Source: Campylobacterales bacterium (GTDB taxonomy: Bacteria > Campylobacterota > Campylobacteria > Campylobacterales > Sulfurimonadaceae). From it: DNA of 61,918 bases. Below the pieces are notes generated by a model. The model was not told the DNA's origin, searched no databases, and worked only from the letters and a program-made list of their open reading frames with translations. Below are positions 28,594 to 36,214 of this stretch, one piece after another (within the stretch, counting starts at the first letter, position 1; each line of letters opens with the position of its first letter). Location: assembly GCA_016938735.1 (NCBI GenBank), contig JAFGUB010000061.1, positions 1-61,918 of the forward strand, read 5' to 3'. The position numbers and the translations under genes were made by a program.

Positions 28594-29186
28594 TGCTTAT
28601 CCTTTGAAAGGGAGGTGAGGATGGTGTCGGCCAGACCGAATGCCACCGCCGCTTCGGCTTCAAAGAAGTTGTCGCGGTCGCTCTCTTTTTCGATGGTTTT
28701 GACGCTTTGGCCCGTCGCGGCTGAGAGAATCACATAGAGCCGCTTTTTCAGGTTTAGAATATGCCGCGCCGCAATCTCGATGTCGCTCGCCTGCCCAGAC
28801 GCCCCGCCGAGCGGCTGATGGATCATCACTTCTGCGTTGGGCAGAATGTAGCGATGGCCCTTCTCTCCGCAGGTAAAGAGCACCGCCGCCATCGACGCGA
28901 CCATCCCCATGGCGTAGGTGTGTACGGGGGCTTTGATCAGGTTCATCGTGTCCAAAATCGCCAGCCCCGCCATGACTGAGCCGCCAGGAGAGCTGATGTA
29001 CATGTGAATCGGCTCCTCTGAGTCGAGCGCTTCAAGGTAGAGTAGCTGGGAGACGATAACGCCCATCATGTGATCGTCGATCGCTTCGGTGATGACGATG
29101 ACGCGGTCACCTAGAAGTTTGGAGAAAAGGTCAAAATAGCGCTCCCCGCGCGGGGAGAGGTCTTTGACGGTAGGAATATAGGGCAT
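28590..29186 (-). CDS. clpP: ATP-dependent Clp protease proteolytic subunit
   Basis: A 198-residue serine peptidase. The triad is Ser98 ([11 protein letters not shown]), His123 ([12 protein letters not shown]) and Asp172 (ESDRDNFF). The chosen ATG at 29186 has AGGAAG upstream; an upstream in-frame start would run into the SIR2-like gene. The active-site surroundings ([12 protein letters not shown] rather than AASMGAVLL) mark it as a divergent ClpP paralogue. Operon SIR2-like, clpP, clpX. Confidence 0.93.
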   Translation of the reverse strand: MPYIPTVKDLSPRGERYFDLFSKLLGDRVIVITEAIDDHMMGVIVSQLLYLEALDSEEPIHMYISSPGGSVMAGLAILDTMNLIKAPVHTYAMGMVASMAAVLFTCGEKGHRYILPNAEVMIHQPLGGASGQASDIEIAARHILNLKKRLYVILSAATGQSVKTIEKESDRDNFFEAEAAVAFGLADTILTSLSKDKQ

Positions 29187-29196
29187 GGGGCTTCCT

Positions 29197-30063
29197 TTAG
29201 ATGAAGGCTTCGATGAAGGCGCCAAGGCTCATCGGAACCACTTCGAGGTTGTGTTTATCGATAAATTTCTTCTCTTTTTTGGTCAGCTCCGCGTCGGTGA
29301 TGACGTAGCCGCCCTCCAGATCCAAGGTCAGCTCATTGGCCACCATACGGTCGGTGTCGCGGTCAAACGAGGTGCCCAAAAAGAGGTATTTTTTGGCTTT
29401 GCGGTAGCTTTTGAGCGTGGGCGGCACGGCAAAGCCCCCCATCGCTTCGGTGAGCCAGTCCACATAATCGGCGTCGGAGATGATAAAGTGGGGTTCGGGC
29501 AGCGGCGAGCCCATCGGCTTGAAGAGGATCGTCTTGGCCTCGCCCAGCGCCTCTTCATCGACCTGAAAGTACTTCTTGTTTTCGACGTCCCATTCAAAAA
29601 TGTCGTAGCGCTCCACGCTGCCGAGCAGCCGCGCCTTGCCCACGATCACGCAGTGCGGCGCGAAGGCGTAGAGCTCTTGGAGCTTCGTGTCGCGGTTGGT
29701 ATCGACGATGTAGCGCGGGGCCATATTCACAATCGCCTTGTGCAGCGGCGTCGGATCGAAGGGTTTGGTATAGATGTGGTTGATAAGCTGGCGAATATAG
29801 TCCACCCCACGGCGCTGCTCCAGATGCATCGCGGCGCGCGAATACTCAAACATCAGCCGCTGACTCATCGGCCTTCCGCCGTTCATCATCAGTATGAGTG
29901 AGTCGGAGTCATGCGGCATCGCCTCATTCTCCTTGGTCATAACGCCCTCAAAAATCCCCAGCCCGAAATAGGGCACCGTACTTTGGTTGCGGATCTCCGC
30001 TTTGATTCGATCTATCATGCTTGCCATCCTTTGCAGAGGTGAATGCATGATCTGTTCTAGCAT
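29197..30063 (-). CDS. SIR2-like domain protein
   Basis: A 288-residue protein with features of the SIR2-like (SIR2_2) family: an N-terminal YFGLGIFEGV motif, a Rossmann-type CVIVGKARLLGS region, and the C-terminal signature YLFLGTSFDRDTDRMV followed by GGYVITDAELTKKEKKFI. Related proteins occur in defence systems as NADases, but also as stand-alone genes in nitrogen-fixation regions. Here it leads a SIR2-clpP-clpX operon, with its end only ten bases from clpP, so a role in marking or feeding substrates to ClpXP is possible. Catalytic NAD+ residues cannot be confirmed by eye. Confidence 0.65.
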   Translation of the reverse strand: MLEQIMHSPLQRMASMIDRIKAEIRNQSTVPYFGLGIFEGVMTKENEAMPHDSDSLILMMNGGRPMSQRLMFEYSRAAMHLEQRRGVDYIRQLINHIYTKPFDPTPLHKAIVNMAPRYIVDTNRDTKLQELYAFAPHCVIVGKARLLGSVERYDIFEWDVENKKYFQVDEEALGEAKTILFKPMGSPLPEPHFIISDADYVDWLTEAMGGFAVPPTLKSYRKAKKYLFLGTSFDRDTDRMVANELTLDLEGGYVITDAELTKKEKKFIDKHNLEVVPMSLGAFIEAFI

Positions 30064-30112
30064 GGCCCGGTTTGCTTTTTGGTTATAATGGCTGCACGTT
30101 ACCCAAGGAACG

Positions 30113-30340
30113 ATGATGCGCCATTACCACTCCATAATCACCATCGACCCCAACATACGATCAGGCAAACCGACCATACGCGGTATGCGTATCACGGTAT
30201 ACGACATCCTTGAGATGCTTGCACAAAAGATGACGTTTGCGCAGATTATCGAAGATTTTCCGGAGCTTACCGAAGAGGACATTGTCGCCGCTCTGTCGTT
30301 CGCGGCGGACAAAGAGCACCAACGCCTTATTTGTGCATGA
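30113..30340 (+). CDS. DUF433 antitoxin (VapB45-like)
   Basis: A 75-residue DUF433 protein: ITIDPNIRSGKPTIRGMRI, then VYDILEMLAQKMT and IIEDFPELTEEDI make up the winged-helix fold used by VapB45-type antitoxins. It has AAGGA upstream and a TATAAT at 30084-30089. It overlaps the remains of its toxin by four bases (ATGA). The antitoxin is intact while the toxin is not. Confidence 0.88.
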   Translation: MMRHYHSIITIDPNIRSGKPTIRGMRITVYDILEMLAQKMTFAQIIEDFPELTEEDIVAALSFAADKEHQRLICA

Positions 30341-30511
30341 AGCTGCTTTTTGATCAGAATCTCTCCTATCGGCTCGTCGCTAGATCTGCTATGGCTTCGC
30401 ACTGGCAACGCATCGGTCGAAGCGATCGCACAATCGATTCTCTCTCACGCCGCACTCATCTACTCCGGCCTTAGCACGCAAGAAACAGGCATTATCGAGA
30501 TTCAGCGCTAG
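30337..30511 (+). pseudogene. DUF5615 PIN-like toxin with internal deletion
   Basis: The ATGA overlap leads into MKLLFDQNLSYRLVA, the exact N-terminus of DUF5615 PIN-like toxins with the first catalytic aspartate. About 17 codons in, at about 30389, the remaining sense-looking protein is in another frame: LWLRTGNASVEAIAQS, then LIYSGLSTQETGIIEIQR and a stop at 30511, the usual C-terminus. The middle of about 60 residues, with the other acidic residues, is missing. In frame, the ORF ends at 30474 after 45 codons. The toxin should be dead. Confidence 0.75.
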
Positions 30512-30518
30512 AGACTTG

Positions 30519-30528
30519 CTACATGTAA
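30519..30528. repeat. Dispersed palindrome, intergenic copy (CTACATGTAA)
   Basis: Lies between the toxin remnant and the convergent Tpx-like gene, six bases past that gene's stop codon, where a terminator would be expected. Confidence 0.8.
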
Positions 30529-30534
30529 AGCGCC

Positions 30535-31050
30535 CTAATGACACCCTTTGCCGGTGTAGCAGCTCTGCGCCGCGAAGATTTTGCGCTCCAGCGTCTCAAG
30601 GTTGAAGCGCTCAAGCAGGTTGGAAGGAATCTCTTCGTAGAAGATCGCGCCGTCTTTGCTGATGAGAAAGAGCGCTTTGGCCAACTCGCCGCCGCAAGGG
30701 CCGTTTTTGATGCGTACACCGTAAAAGTCGCCGAACTCCCCTTCGCTATCGATGAGGGTCTCGAAGCCTTCAATAGCTATCAGCGTGTGCGCCGCATGGG
30801 CAACGATCAACGCTGCTTCTACCGGGTAATCGCCCCCTTTTGGCAAAATAGCGGCAATGCCTTGTAGCTCCTCTATGAAAGCCTCATCTACAAACGGGGC
30901 ACCGATGAGAATCTGCGTCTTGCCGTTTTGACCGCCGATAAAGCGCTCTTGGCCCTCTTGGGTACTTAGCCGCACCTTTTCCGAGGCGTAGCCGATATCG
31001 AGCGGCGGCTCTTCCAGGCTCATAACGGTGGTGTTAAGAATGATCTGCAT
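30535..31050 (-). CDS. Thiol-peroxidase-like protein lacking the peroxidatic cysteine
   Basis: A 171-residue thioredoxin-fold protein close to Tpx in layout: QERFIGGQNGKTQILIGAPFVDEAFIEEL corresponds to the Tpx segment that normally ends SLDTPVC, but the peroxidatic cysteine is absent. FGDFYGVRIKNGPCGGELAKALFLIS and AIFYEEIP match the rest of Tpx. It has only Cys near 118 plus a C-terminal tail SCYTGKGCH with two cysteines and a histidine, which may bind metal or form a disulfide. It is downstream of the NifX-like gene by 19 bases, so it is probably part of the nif regulon. A classical peroxidase role is unlikely. Confidence 0.6.
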   Translation of the reverse strand: MQIILNTTVMSLEEPPLDIGYASEKVRLSTQEGQERFIGGQNGKTQILIGAPFVDEAFIEELQGIAAILPKGGDYPVEAALIVAHAAHTLIAIEGFETLIDSEGEFGDFYGVRIKNGPCGGELAKALFLISKDGAIFYEEIPSNLLERFNLETLERKIFAAQSCYTGKGCH

Positions 31051-31069
31051 GGGTACTCCTGCGGTGAGA

Positions 31070-31501
31070 TTAGAGCGCCGCGACGATCATGTCGGGGCGC
31101 GCGGCGATTTTAGCGCCGATGAGAAAGTGGCGGATCGCTTTGTCGATCGTGTTGCAAAAAGGGGGAATCCCAAAGAGCTTGATCCCTGCATGGCGCATCG
31201 CCCTTTTGGTATTTTCGCAGGCACTGCTCACCAGCAGGTAGCGACAACCACTAATCGCCTCGAGCACTCCGTAGTGCTCCACAAAGTGCGCCGTATCACC
31301 GCGCAACTCGGCAGGGCAGGAGGATTCATCCGCTTTTAGGCTACAGTCTCCCCCCTGCCACGGATTGGGCGCGACAAAAAGGCGGCTGTAGAGGATGCAA
31401 CCCTCTTGCTCATGGGCCGCATAGATGCCAAATTGCGGCGCGGTACAGGGGTTGTGCATATAGAGGCTACAGCGTGCATCGAGCGGCAGGGCAAATTTCA
31501 T
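31070..31501 (-). CDS. NifX/NafY-type dinitrogenase cofactor-binding domain protein
   Basis: A 143-residue stand-alone Nitro_FeMo-Co domain. It starts MKFALPLDARCSLY, as in NifX/NifB C-terminal domains. TAHFVEHYGVLEAI takes the place of the H-x(n)-L block, and it ends with IKLFGIPPFCNTIDKAIRHFL, the usual helix. It is unusually rich in cysteine (eight by my count). Such domains hold FeMo-co or NifB-co during nitrogenase maturation. AAAGGAG lies upstream. It is divergent from nifB, sharing a 210-base intergenic region. Confidence 0.72.
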   Translation of the reverse strand: MKFALPLDARCSLYMHNPCTAPQFGIYAAHEQEGCILYSRLFVAPNPWQGGDCSLKADESSCPAELRGDTAHFVEHYGVLEAISGCRYLLVSSACENTKRAMRHAGIKLFGIPPFCNTIDKAIRHFLIGAKIAARPDMIVAAL

Positions 31502-31625
31502 CGCGTCTCTCCTTTATGTCTACCCATTGCAAGAAACATTCTTGTATGAAGTACACGCAACGCCTCGGCAAAGCCAAAACGAACATTTTTGTCACGCTTA
31601 GTCTCTAAGGTGCAGCTAAAGCGCA

Positions 31626-31639
31626 GGAACGCCAAATGC
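31626..31639 (+). promoter_or_regulatory. Weak sigma-54-like site upstream of nifB
   Basis: AGGAAC-GCCAA-ATGCA has the obligatory GG and GC with ten bases between them, as in TGGCAC-N5-TTGCA, but with three mismatches. It lies about 73 bases upstream of the nifB ATG. I do not see a NifA site (TGT-N10-ACA) upstream. Low confidence. Confidence 0.3.
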
Positions 31640-31693
31640 AAAAGGGCACTCAGACATGGTGTTTGCCGGATGAGGCAAGATCGAAATAACCTC

Positions 31694-31703
31694 TACATGT
31701 AAG
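31694..31703. repeat. Dispersed palindrome fused to the nifB ribosome site
   Basis: TACATGTA at 31694-31701 with the final A running into AAGGAG, the nifB Shine-Dalgarno. A protein bound here would block nifB translation initiation or a promoter. Confidence 0.8.
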
Positions 31704-31711
31704 GAGTTCCT

Positions 31712-33130
31712 ATGAGCTGTAGTTCAAGCAATCCTGCCGAAGCGTTTTTGCCGGCCGACATTCAAGACAAAATCCACAACCACCCCTGTTATAGTGAAGG
31801 GGCGCACCACCACTACGCCCGTATTCACGTTGCCGTGGCTCCCGCGTGCAACATCCAGTGTAACTACTGTAACCGTAAATACGACTGCTCTAACGAGAGC
31901 CGCCCCGGCGTCACTTCCGAGCGCCTTAGCCCCGAAGAGGCCGCCAAAAAGGTGATGTTTGTTGGAGGCGAAGTGCAGCGTCTTAGCGTTCTAGGTATCG
32001 CCGGCCCCGGCGACGCACTGGCCAACCCCAAAAAGACCTTTGACACCTTTAGAATGGTGCGCGAAAAAGCGCCCGATCTGAAGCTCTGCCTCTCTACCAA
32101 CGGCCTTGAGCTGCCCCAGTATGTCGATGAGATGGTCAAGTACGACATCGATCACATCACCGTCACCATCAACAGTGTGGATGAGACGGGCGAGATCGGT
32201 AGCCAAATCTACCCGTGGATCTTTTACAACAACAAACGCATCTACGGCAAAGAGGCCGCCAAGATTTTGCTTGAGCGCCAGCTTGAGGGGATGAAAAAGT
32301 GCGTTGAGAAGGGGATTTTGATCAAAGCCAACTCGGTACTGATCCCCGGCATCAACGACGAGCATCTGCCGCTCGTGGCCAAAAAGCTCAAAGAGATCGG
32401 TGTCTTTTTACACAACGTGATGCCCATCATCTCCGAGCCGGAATTTGGCACCAAGTTTGCGCTTGACGGCATACCTTCTGCCACCGATCAGCAACAAATG
32501 GCGGTTCAAGAAGCATGCGGTATGGATATGAAACTGATGCAGCACTGCCGCCAGTGCCGCGCCGACGCGGTAGGACTCATCGGTGAAGACCGTGGTCAAG
32601 AGTTCACCAAGTCGGTCTTTAGTGATCTGAGCTTTGATGAGCTGGAGATCAAATACGACCTCGAAGGGCGCAAAGCGGCGCAGGCCAAAATCGAAGAGTT
32701 CCGCTTCTTTTTAGATCGCGCCAACGAGCGCGTACGCAAGGAGAAAGAGGATCTGAGCTCTGATGGCAACACCATTTTAGTCGCCGTCACCACCGCAGGT
32801 GAAGGGATGATCAACCAGCACTTCGGATCGGTCAAAGAGTTCTTGATCTACGAGGCCGGCGATAAAGGCATTCGTTTTATTCATCACCGTAAAGTCGATG
32901 TAGAGTACTGCGCGGGGCCGGATGGCACCAATCCGCTTGCTCCGATCCTTGATCGACTCAAAGACGTTAAGCTGATTCTCACCGCCAAAATCGGCGGCTG
33001 TCCGCAAAACGACCTCGCAGCGGCGGGGATTGTGGCCGATCAGAGCTACGCCTTTGAACCTATAGAGGTATCGGTGCTTAAAGCAACACGCAAGTACTTT
33101 GGATACCCAGAGGAAATGGAAGCCAACTGA
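31712..33130 (+). CDS. nifB: FeMo-cofactor biosynthesis radical SAM protein NifB
   Basis: Builds NifB-co, the 8Fe-9S-C precursor of FeMo-co. The 472-residue protein has the radical-SAM triad Cys46, Cys50, Cys53 (ACNIQCNYCNRKYDC), a conserved HPC-containing N-terminus (HNHPCYSEGAHHHYARIH), GIAGPGDALANPKKT, and the C-terminal cofactor-binding motif CRQCRADAVGLIGEDR. From about residue 350 a NifX-like domain follows (LVAVTTAGEGMINQHFGSVKEF, CAGPDG). The stop overlaps the nifV start by one base. Presence of nifB strongly implies a nitrogenase elsewhere in the genome, since nifHDK are not in this window. Confidence 0.96.
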   Translation: MSCSSSNPAEAFLPADIQDKIHNHPCYSEGAHHHYARIHVAVAPACNIQCNYCNRKYDCSNESRPGVTSERLSPEEAAKKVMFVGGEVQRLSVLGIAGPGDALANPKKTFDTFRMVREKAPDLKLCLSTNGLELPQYVDEMVKYDIDHITVTINSVDETGEIGSQIYPWIFYNNKRIYGKEAAKILLERQLEGMKKCVEKGILIKANSVLIPGINDEHLPLVAKKLKEIGVFLHNVMPIISEPEFGTKFALDGIPSATDQQQMAVQEACGMDMKLMQHCRQCRADAVGLIGEDRGQEFTKSVFSDLSFDELEIKYDLEGRKAAQAKIEEFRFFLDRANERVRKEKEDLSSDGNTILVAVTTAGEGMINQHFGSVKEFLIYEAGDKGIRFIHHRKVDVEYCAGPDGTNPLAPILDRLKDVKLILTAKIGGCPQNDLAAAGIVADQSYAFEPIEVSVLKATRKYFGYPEEMEAN

Positions 33131-34248
33131 TGGCCCTCATCAACGACACCACCTTGCGCGACGGTGAGCAGGCGCCCTACGTCGCCTTCAACACCCGTGA
33201 GAAGATCGAGATTGCCACAGCCTTAGATGCGTGCGGAGCGGATGAGCTCGAAATCGGCATCCCGGCTATGGGCGAAGCGGAACAGGCGGATATTCGCACT
33301 CTGCTCGGACTCGGTCTGCGCGCGCGCATGATGACCTGGAACCGCATGAAACAAAGCGATCTTGAAGCCTCCCTCTCCTGTGGCGTCAAAGCCGTGGATT
33401 GCTCCATTCCGGTCTCCGATCTGCTCATCGACGTCAAATTCGGCGGCGATAAAGAGCGGCTGCTGCGTGAGGTGGAGTCGGTGGTGGGCATGGCCAAACT
33501 TGAAGGGCTTTTTGTCTGTATCGGAGCCGAAGACTCTTCGCGCGCCGATCTCTCATTTATTGAAGAGGTGATGCGTCTGGGCAAAAGCCTCGGCGCCGAT
33601 CGCTTCCGCTACTGCGATACCGTGGGTATCCTCACGCCCACGCGCACGTACAACACCATCAAACACCTCGTCAGCCTCAACCTGCTGCCCATCGAGATGC
33701 ACACCCACAACGACTTCGGTCTCGCCAATGCCAACGCCCTTAGCGGCCTTGATGCCGGCGCCATCAGCGTCAACACCACCGTAGTGGGTCTGGGCGAGCG
33801 TGCCGGCAACGCTTCGTTTGAACAGATGCTCATGACACTTAAACATCTCTACAACGAAACGCGCGAGATCGATCCGCTCGCCATCAAAACGCTTGTTAGC
33901 CTCGTTTGTGAGGCTTCGGGCATGTCGCTACCGCTCAATGCGCCCATTGTGGGGGAGCGCATTTTTGCACACGAAAGCGGTATCCATGTCAGCGGTATGC
34001 TCAAAAACGCTCAAGCCTACGAACCCTTCAGCGCCGAAGAGCTGGGCTGCGTACGCGACTACCCCATCGGCAAACATTCCGGCACCTCAGCGCTCTCGTA
34101 CCATCTGGCGCGTCTAGGCATCGACAGTGACGCGGGAACGCTCTTTGGGCTCTTACCGCGCATCCGCGAGATCGTCACCGGACGCAAACGGGTGCTTGAT
34201 GAGCAGGAGCTGTGCAAACTCTATCGGGAGATGCGCCCATGTTCATAG
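33130..34248 (+). CDS. nifV: Homocitrate synthase NifV
   Basis: Condenses acetyl-CoA with 2-oxoglutarate to homocitrate, the organic ligand of FeMo-co. The 372-residue enzyme has the DRE-TIM motifs INDTTLRDGEQAPYVAF (R-D active site, metal aspartate) and EMHTHNDFGLANANA (metal HxH), and GLGERAGNASFEQ. The C-terminal SGIHVSGM and GKHSGTSALSYHLA are typical of the family. In an operon with nifB and the GNAT gene. NifV rather than LeuA is favoured by length and context. Confidence 0.94.
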   Translation: MALINDTTLRDGEQAPYVAFNTREKIEIATALDACGADELEIGIPAMGEAEQADIRTLLGLGLRARMMTWNRMKQSDLEASLSCGVKAVDCSIPVSDLLIDVKFGGDKERLLREVESVVGMAKLEGLFVCIGAEDSSRADLSFIEEVMRLGKSLGADRFRYCDTVGILTPTRTYNTIKHLVSLNLLPIEMHTHNDFGLANANALSGLDAGAISVNTTVVGLGERAGNASFEQMLMTLKHLYNETREIDPLAIKTLVSLVCEASGMSLPLNAPIVGERIFAHESGIHVSGMLKNAQAYEPFSAEELGCVRDYPIGKHSGTSALSYHLARLGIDSDAGTLFGLLPRIREIVTGRKRVLDEQELCKLYREMRPCS

Positions 34249-35066
34249 GGTGGCTCAAATTCGCCGATGTCGCCAACCTCGTCACCATTGCCGAAGAGGC
34301 GGGCTGGCTGGTGGACGGGTATCATCTCAAACTGATGCTGATGCACTCGCCGCATCTGTGCTACGGTGCCTACTTTGACGGGCAGCTTGTCGGTGCGGTA
34401 TTGGCGATCGAGTTTGAGCGCAGCGCGCAGATCAAATACTTTATGATGAAGCCCACCTATCAACGTCAGGGCTTCGGCAAGCGCCTTTTTGAAACCCTGC
34501 TAGGAGCGCTTCGCCCTCAATATGAATCGCTATACATTCATGTTAACCCCTCTTTGGTAGGTTTTTTCGAACGCTACGGCTTCGTGCGCAAATGCGACGT
34601 GGGACGCTTTCTCAACGTCGGAAAAGTACCCCCCTTTAACTTTACCAACGCCCACGCCAAAGAGCTTGACGGCGGCAACTTCGAGCAGGCGATCAGCAAA
34701 ATAGACTTCGAGACCTTCGGCGAAAACCGCCTCACCTTCTTGCACGATGAGATGGAGCGCACCAGCTCACTCAAATTCACCCAGCCCAACGGCTTTCAGC
34801 ACTCCAGCGTCGTCAATGCCCGCAGCGTCTATCTAGGACCGTGGCAAGTACGAGAGGGCTTTGATGAGGAGGCAGAGAAGATGATGCGCGGCGTGCTCTA
34901 CTTTCGCGGGCTCAAAAAGGTCTACGCCGATATCCCGCTATGCAACGAACGTGCGCTCCATCTCTACAAAGCCTACCACTTCGAGAAAAAGGCGACCTTT
35001 GTACACATGTGTACGGGTCTTACATGTAACGTCAAATTTGAAAACATTTTTGCGTTTTCACTCTAG
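34239..35066 (+). CDS. GNAT-family acetyltransferase in the nif operon
   Basis: A 275-residue protein with an N-terminal GNAT domain: YFMMKPTYQRQGFGKRLFETLLG is the acetyl-CoA-binding motif (Q/RxxGxG/A), followed by LYIHVNPSLVGFFERYGFVRKCDVGRF. The C-terminal half (about 125-275) looks like a second, degenerate GNAT half (ALHLYKAYHFEKK). It overlaps nifV by ten bases. Proteins of this type in nif clusters are uncharacterised; the target is unknown. A TTACATGTAA copy is at 35020. Confidence 0.75.
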   Translation: MFIGWLKFADVANLVTIAEEAGWLVDGYHLKLMLMHSPHLCYGAYFDGQLVGAVLAIEFERSAQIKYFMMKPTYQRQGFGKRLFETLLGALRPQYESLYIHVNPSLVGFFERYGFVRKCDVGRFLNVGKVPPFNFTNAHAKELDGGNFEQAISKIDFETFGENRLTFLHDEMERTSSLKFTQPNGFQHSSVVNARSVYLGPWQVREGFDEEAEKMMRGVLYFRGLKKVYADIPLCNERALHLYKAYHFEKKATFVHMCTGLTCNVKFENIFAFSL

Positions 35067-35140
35067 GGGGTTGAGCGCTCTTGTTCACTAAGGCTTCGCA
35101 CTTTGCGCTGCAGAATCGTTCACAAGAGCGCTCAACCCCC
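35066..35140 (+). promoter_or_regulatory. Perfect 19-bp intra-operon stem-loop
   Basis: GGGGGTTGAGCGCTCTTGT (35066-35084) and its exact reverse complement ACAAGAGCGCTCAACCCCC (35122-35140) enclose a 37-base loop. The stem begins on the last base of the GNAT stop codon and ends six bases before the AAAAGGAG of the next gene. There is no T-run, so I favour an mRNA-processing or stabilising element that sets the level of the small metalloprotein; a short mobile inverted repeat is the alternative. Confidence 0.75.
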
Positions 35141-35159
35141 AACACAAAAGGAGTCAAAC

Positions 35160-35348
35160 ATGGATGAAAAAGAACTCAAAAAAGAGCACGCCAAGCTCAA
35201 ACGCGAAGCCAGCGACATCGCCTCGGCGATACACGACATCGTAGAGGACACCCTCTGGGTTGACCACGTCAAAATGCCGGATTTGGCCAAACAGCTTTAT
35301 GAGGCGGTCGAGAAGGCCAACAACTTTAAAGCGGAGCATGGGCTTTAA
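35160..35348 (+). CDS. CCE_0567-type small metalloprotein (nif-associated)
   Basis: A 62-residue helical hairpin protein (MDEKELKKEHAKLKREA, LHDI-like IHDIVEDTLWVDHV, DLAKQLYEAVEKA). Proteins of this size and pattern (CCE_0567 family) occur in nif operons of cyanobacteria and proteobacteria, near nifX, and bind metal through histidines. ATG 35160 has a strong ribosome site. Function unknown. Confidence 0.7.
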   Translation: MDEKELKKEHAKLKREASDIASAIHDIVEDTLWVDHVKMPDLAKQLYEAVEKANNFKAEHGL

Positions 35349-35395
35349 AAGCCCGCAACATCACACCTCTTTGGTCAGCTTTGGCCATTTTCTCC

Positions 35396-35425
35396 TTGCA
35401 CGCTATCACTCAGCCGCCTTATAAT
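35396..35425 (+). promoter_or_regulatory. Housekeeping-type promoter of the beta-lactamase gene
   Basis: TTGCAC (35396-35401) and TATAAT (35420-35425) with 18 bases between them lie 25 bases upstream of ATG 35451. Confidence 0.6.
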
Positions 35426-35450
35426 ACGCCTACCGTATAAAGGAGTGCAC

Positions 35451-36134
35451 ATGCTTACATGTAAGCCATATGTCATGAAGCTATTCGCCTTGCTTTGCTT
35501 GCTTGCCCCGGCATACTTAGGTGCCTGGGCGGAGCATGAGGGGGTGCGCTCCCTTTTTGAGCGTGCTGAGGTGAATGGCACCTTTGTGCTGCTGGATGCC
35601 CAGACACGCACGCTGCAAGGCTACAACCGTGAGCGTGCTGACACGCGCTTTAGCCCCGCATCGACGTTCAAAATCGCCAATGCGCTGATAGGACTCTCTA
35701 GCGGCGCCGTGAAAAGTGTGGATGAGGTGCTGCCCTATACGGGGCCAAAAGCGCCTTTTATCGCGGCGTGGGCGGAGGATATGGCGCTGCGTAAAGCGAT
35801 GGGGCTCTCTAATGTGCCGATTTTTCAGGAGCTTGCGCGGCGGATCGGGCATCGGCGTATGGCGCAGGGCGTGGCGGCTTTGGGCTATGGCAACGCCCGA
35901 ATCGGCGCGGCGGTCGATCGCTTTTGGCTTGACGGGCCGCTTGAGATCAGCGCGGTAGAGCAGAGCCTCTTTTTGGCCGCGCTCGCGCAGGGTGATCTCA
36001 ACTGCTCCCAAGCGGCGCAAAGTGCGCTATGCGACATCATGCTGCTGGAGCAGACACCCAAAGCCAAGCTCTACGGCAAAACAGGGTGGCAAAACGCTCC
36101 ATATAGCGGGGTCGGCTCTAATTCGTTGGGCTAA
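35451..36134 (+). CDS. Class D (OXA-like) beta-lactamase homologue, C-terminally short
   Basis: Serine beta-lactamase fold: FSPASTFKIANALIGL holds the S-x-x-K nucleophile (the lysine is carbamylated in this class), ALGYGNARIG is the Y-G-N motif, and AKLYGKTGW is the K-T-G strand. After KTGW only QNAPYSGVGSNSLG remains (227 residues). Normal OXA enzymes continue with GWWVGW and another 30 or so residues that form the last strand and helix, so this copy is probably impaired. ATG 35451 has AAAGGAG; a TTACATGTAA copy (35455) sits immediately after it, and a second ATG (35475) begins the signal peptide (MKLFALLCLLAPAYLGAWA). Exported to the periplasm. Confidence 0.75.
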   Translation: MLTCKPYVMKLFALLCLLAPAYLGAWAEHEGVRSLFERAEVNGTFVLLDAQTRTLQGYNRERADTRFSPASTFKIANALIGLSSGAVKSVDEVLPYTGPKAPFIAAWAEDMALRKAMGLSNVPIFQELARRIGHRRMAQGVAALGYGNARIGAAVDRFWLDGPLEISAVEQSLFLAALAQGDLNCSQAAQSALCDIMLLEQTPKAKLYGKTGWQNAPYSGVGSNSLG

Positions 36135-36195
36135 GGTACAATGATCGGTGATGATTTCATGGCCTAGCGTATCAAAAGACGATACGATTGATGCT

Positions 36196-36205
36196 TTACA
36201 TGTAA
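36196..36205. repeat. Dispersed palindrome TTACATGTAA upstream of the fetB leader
   Basis: An exact copy whose last bases run into AAAGGAG, the ribosome site of the 22-codon leader ORF. The last copy before the AT-rich island. Confidence 0.85.
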
Positions 36206-36214
36206 AGGAGTCCC

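Noticed and set aside
29185-29901. A 238-codon plus-strand frame opposite the SIR2-like gene
   Set aside because: Same reason: antisense to a gene with clear motifs, with biased composition.
31502-31711. NifA-type enhancer (TGT-N10-ACA) between nifX-like and nifB
   Set aside because: TGT and ACA occur (for example TGTATGAAGTACA) but with the wrong spacing.
35001-35014. GTACACATGTGTAC palindrome close to a TTACATGTAA copy
   Set aside because: A single occurrence with different flanks; codes for part of the GNAT protein and is not counted in the dispersed family.
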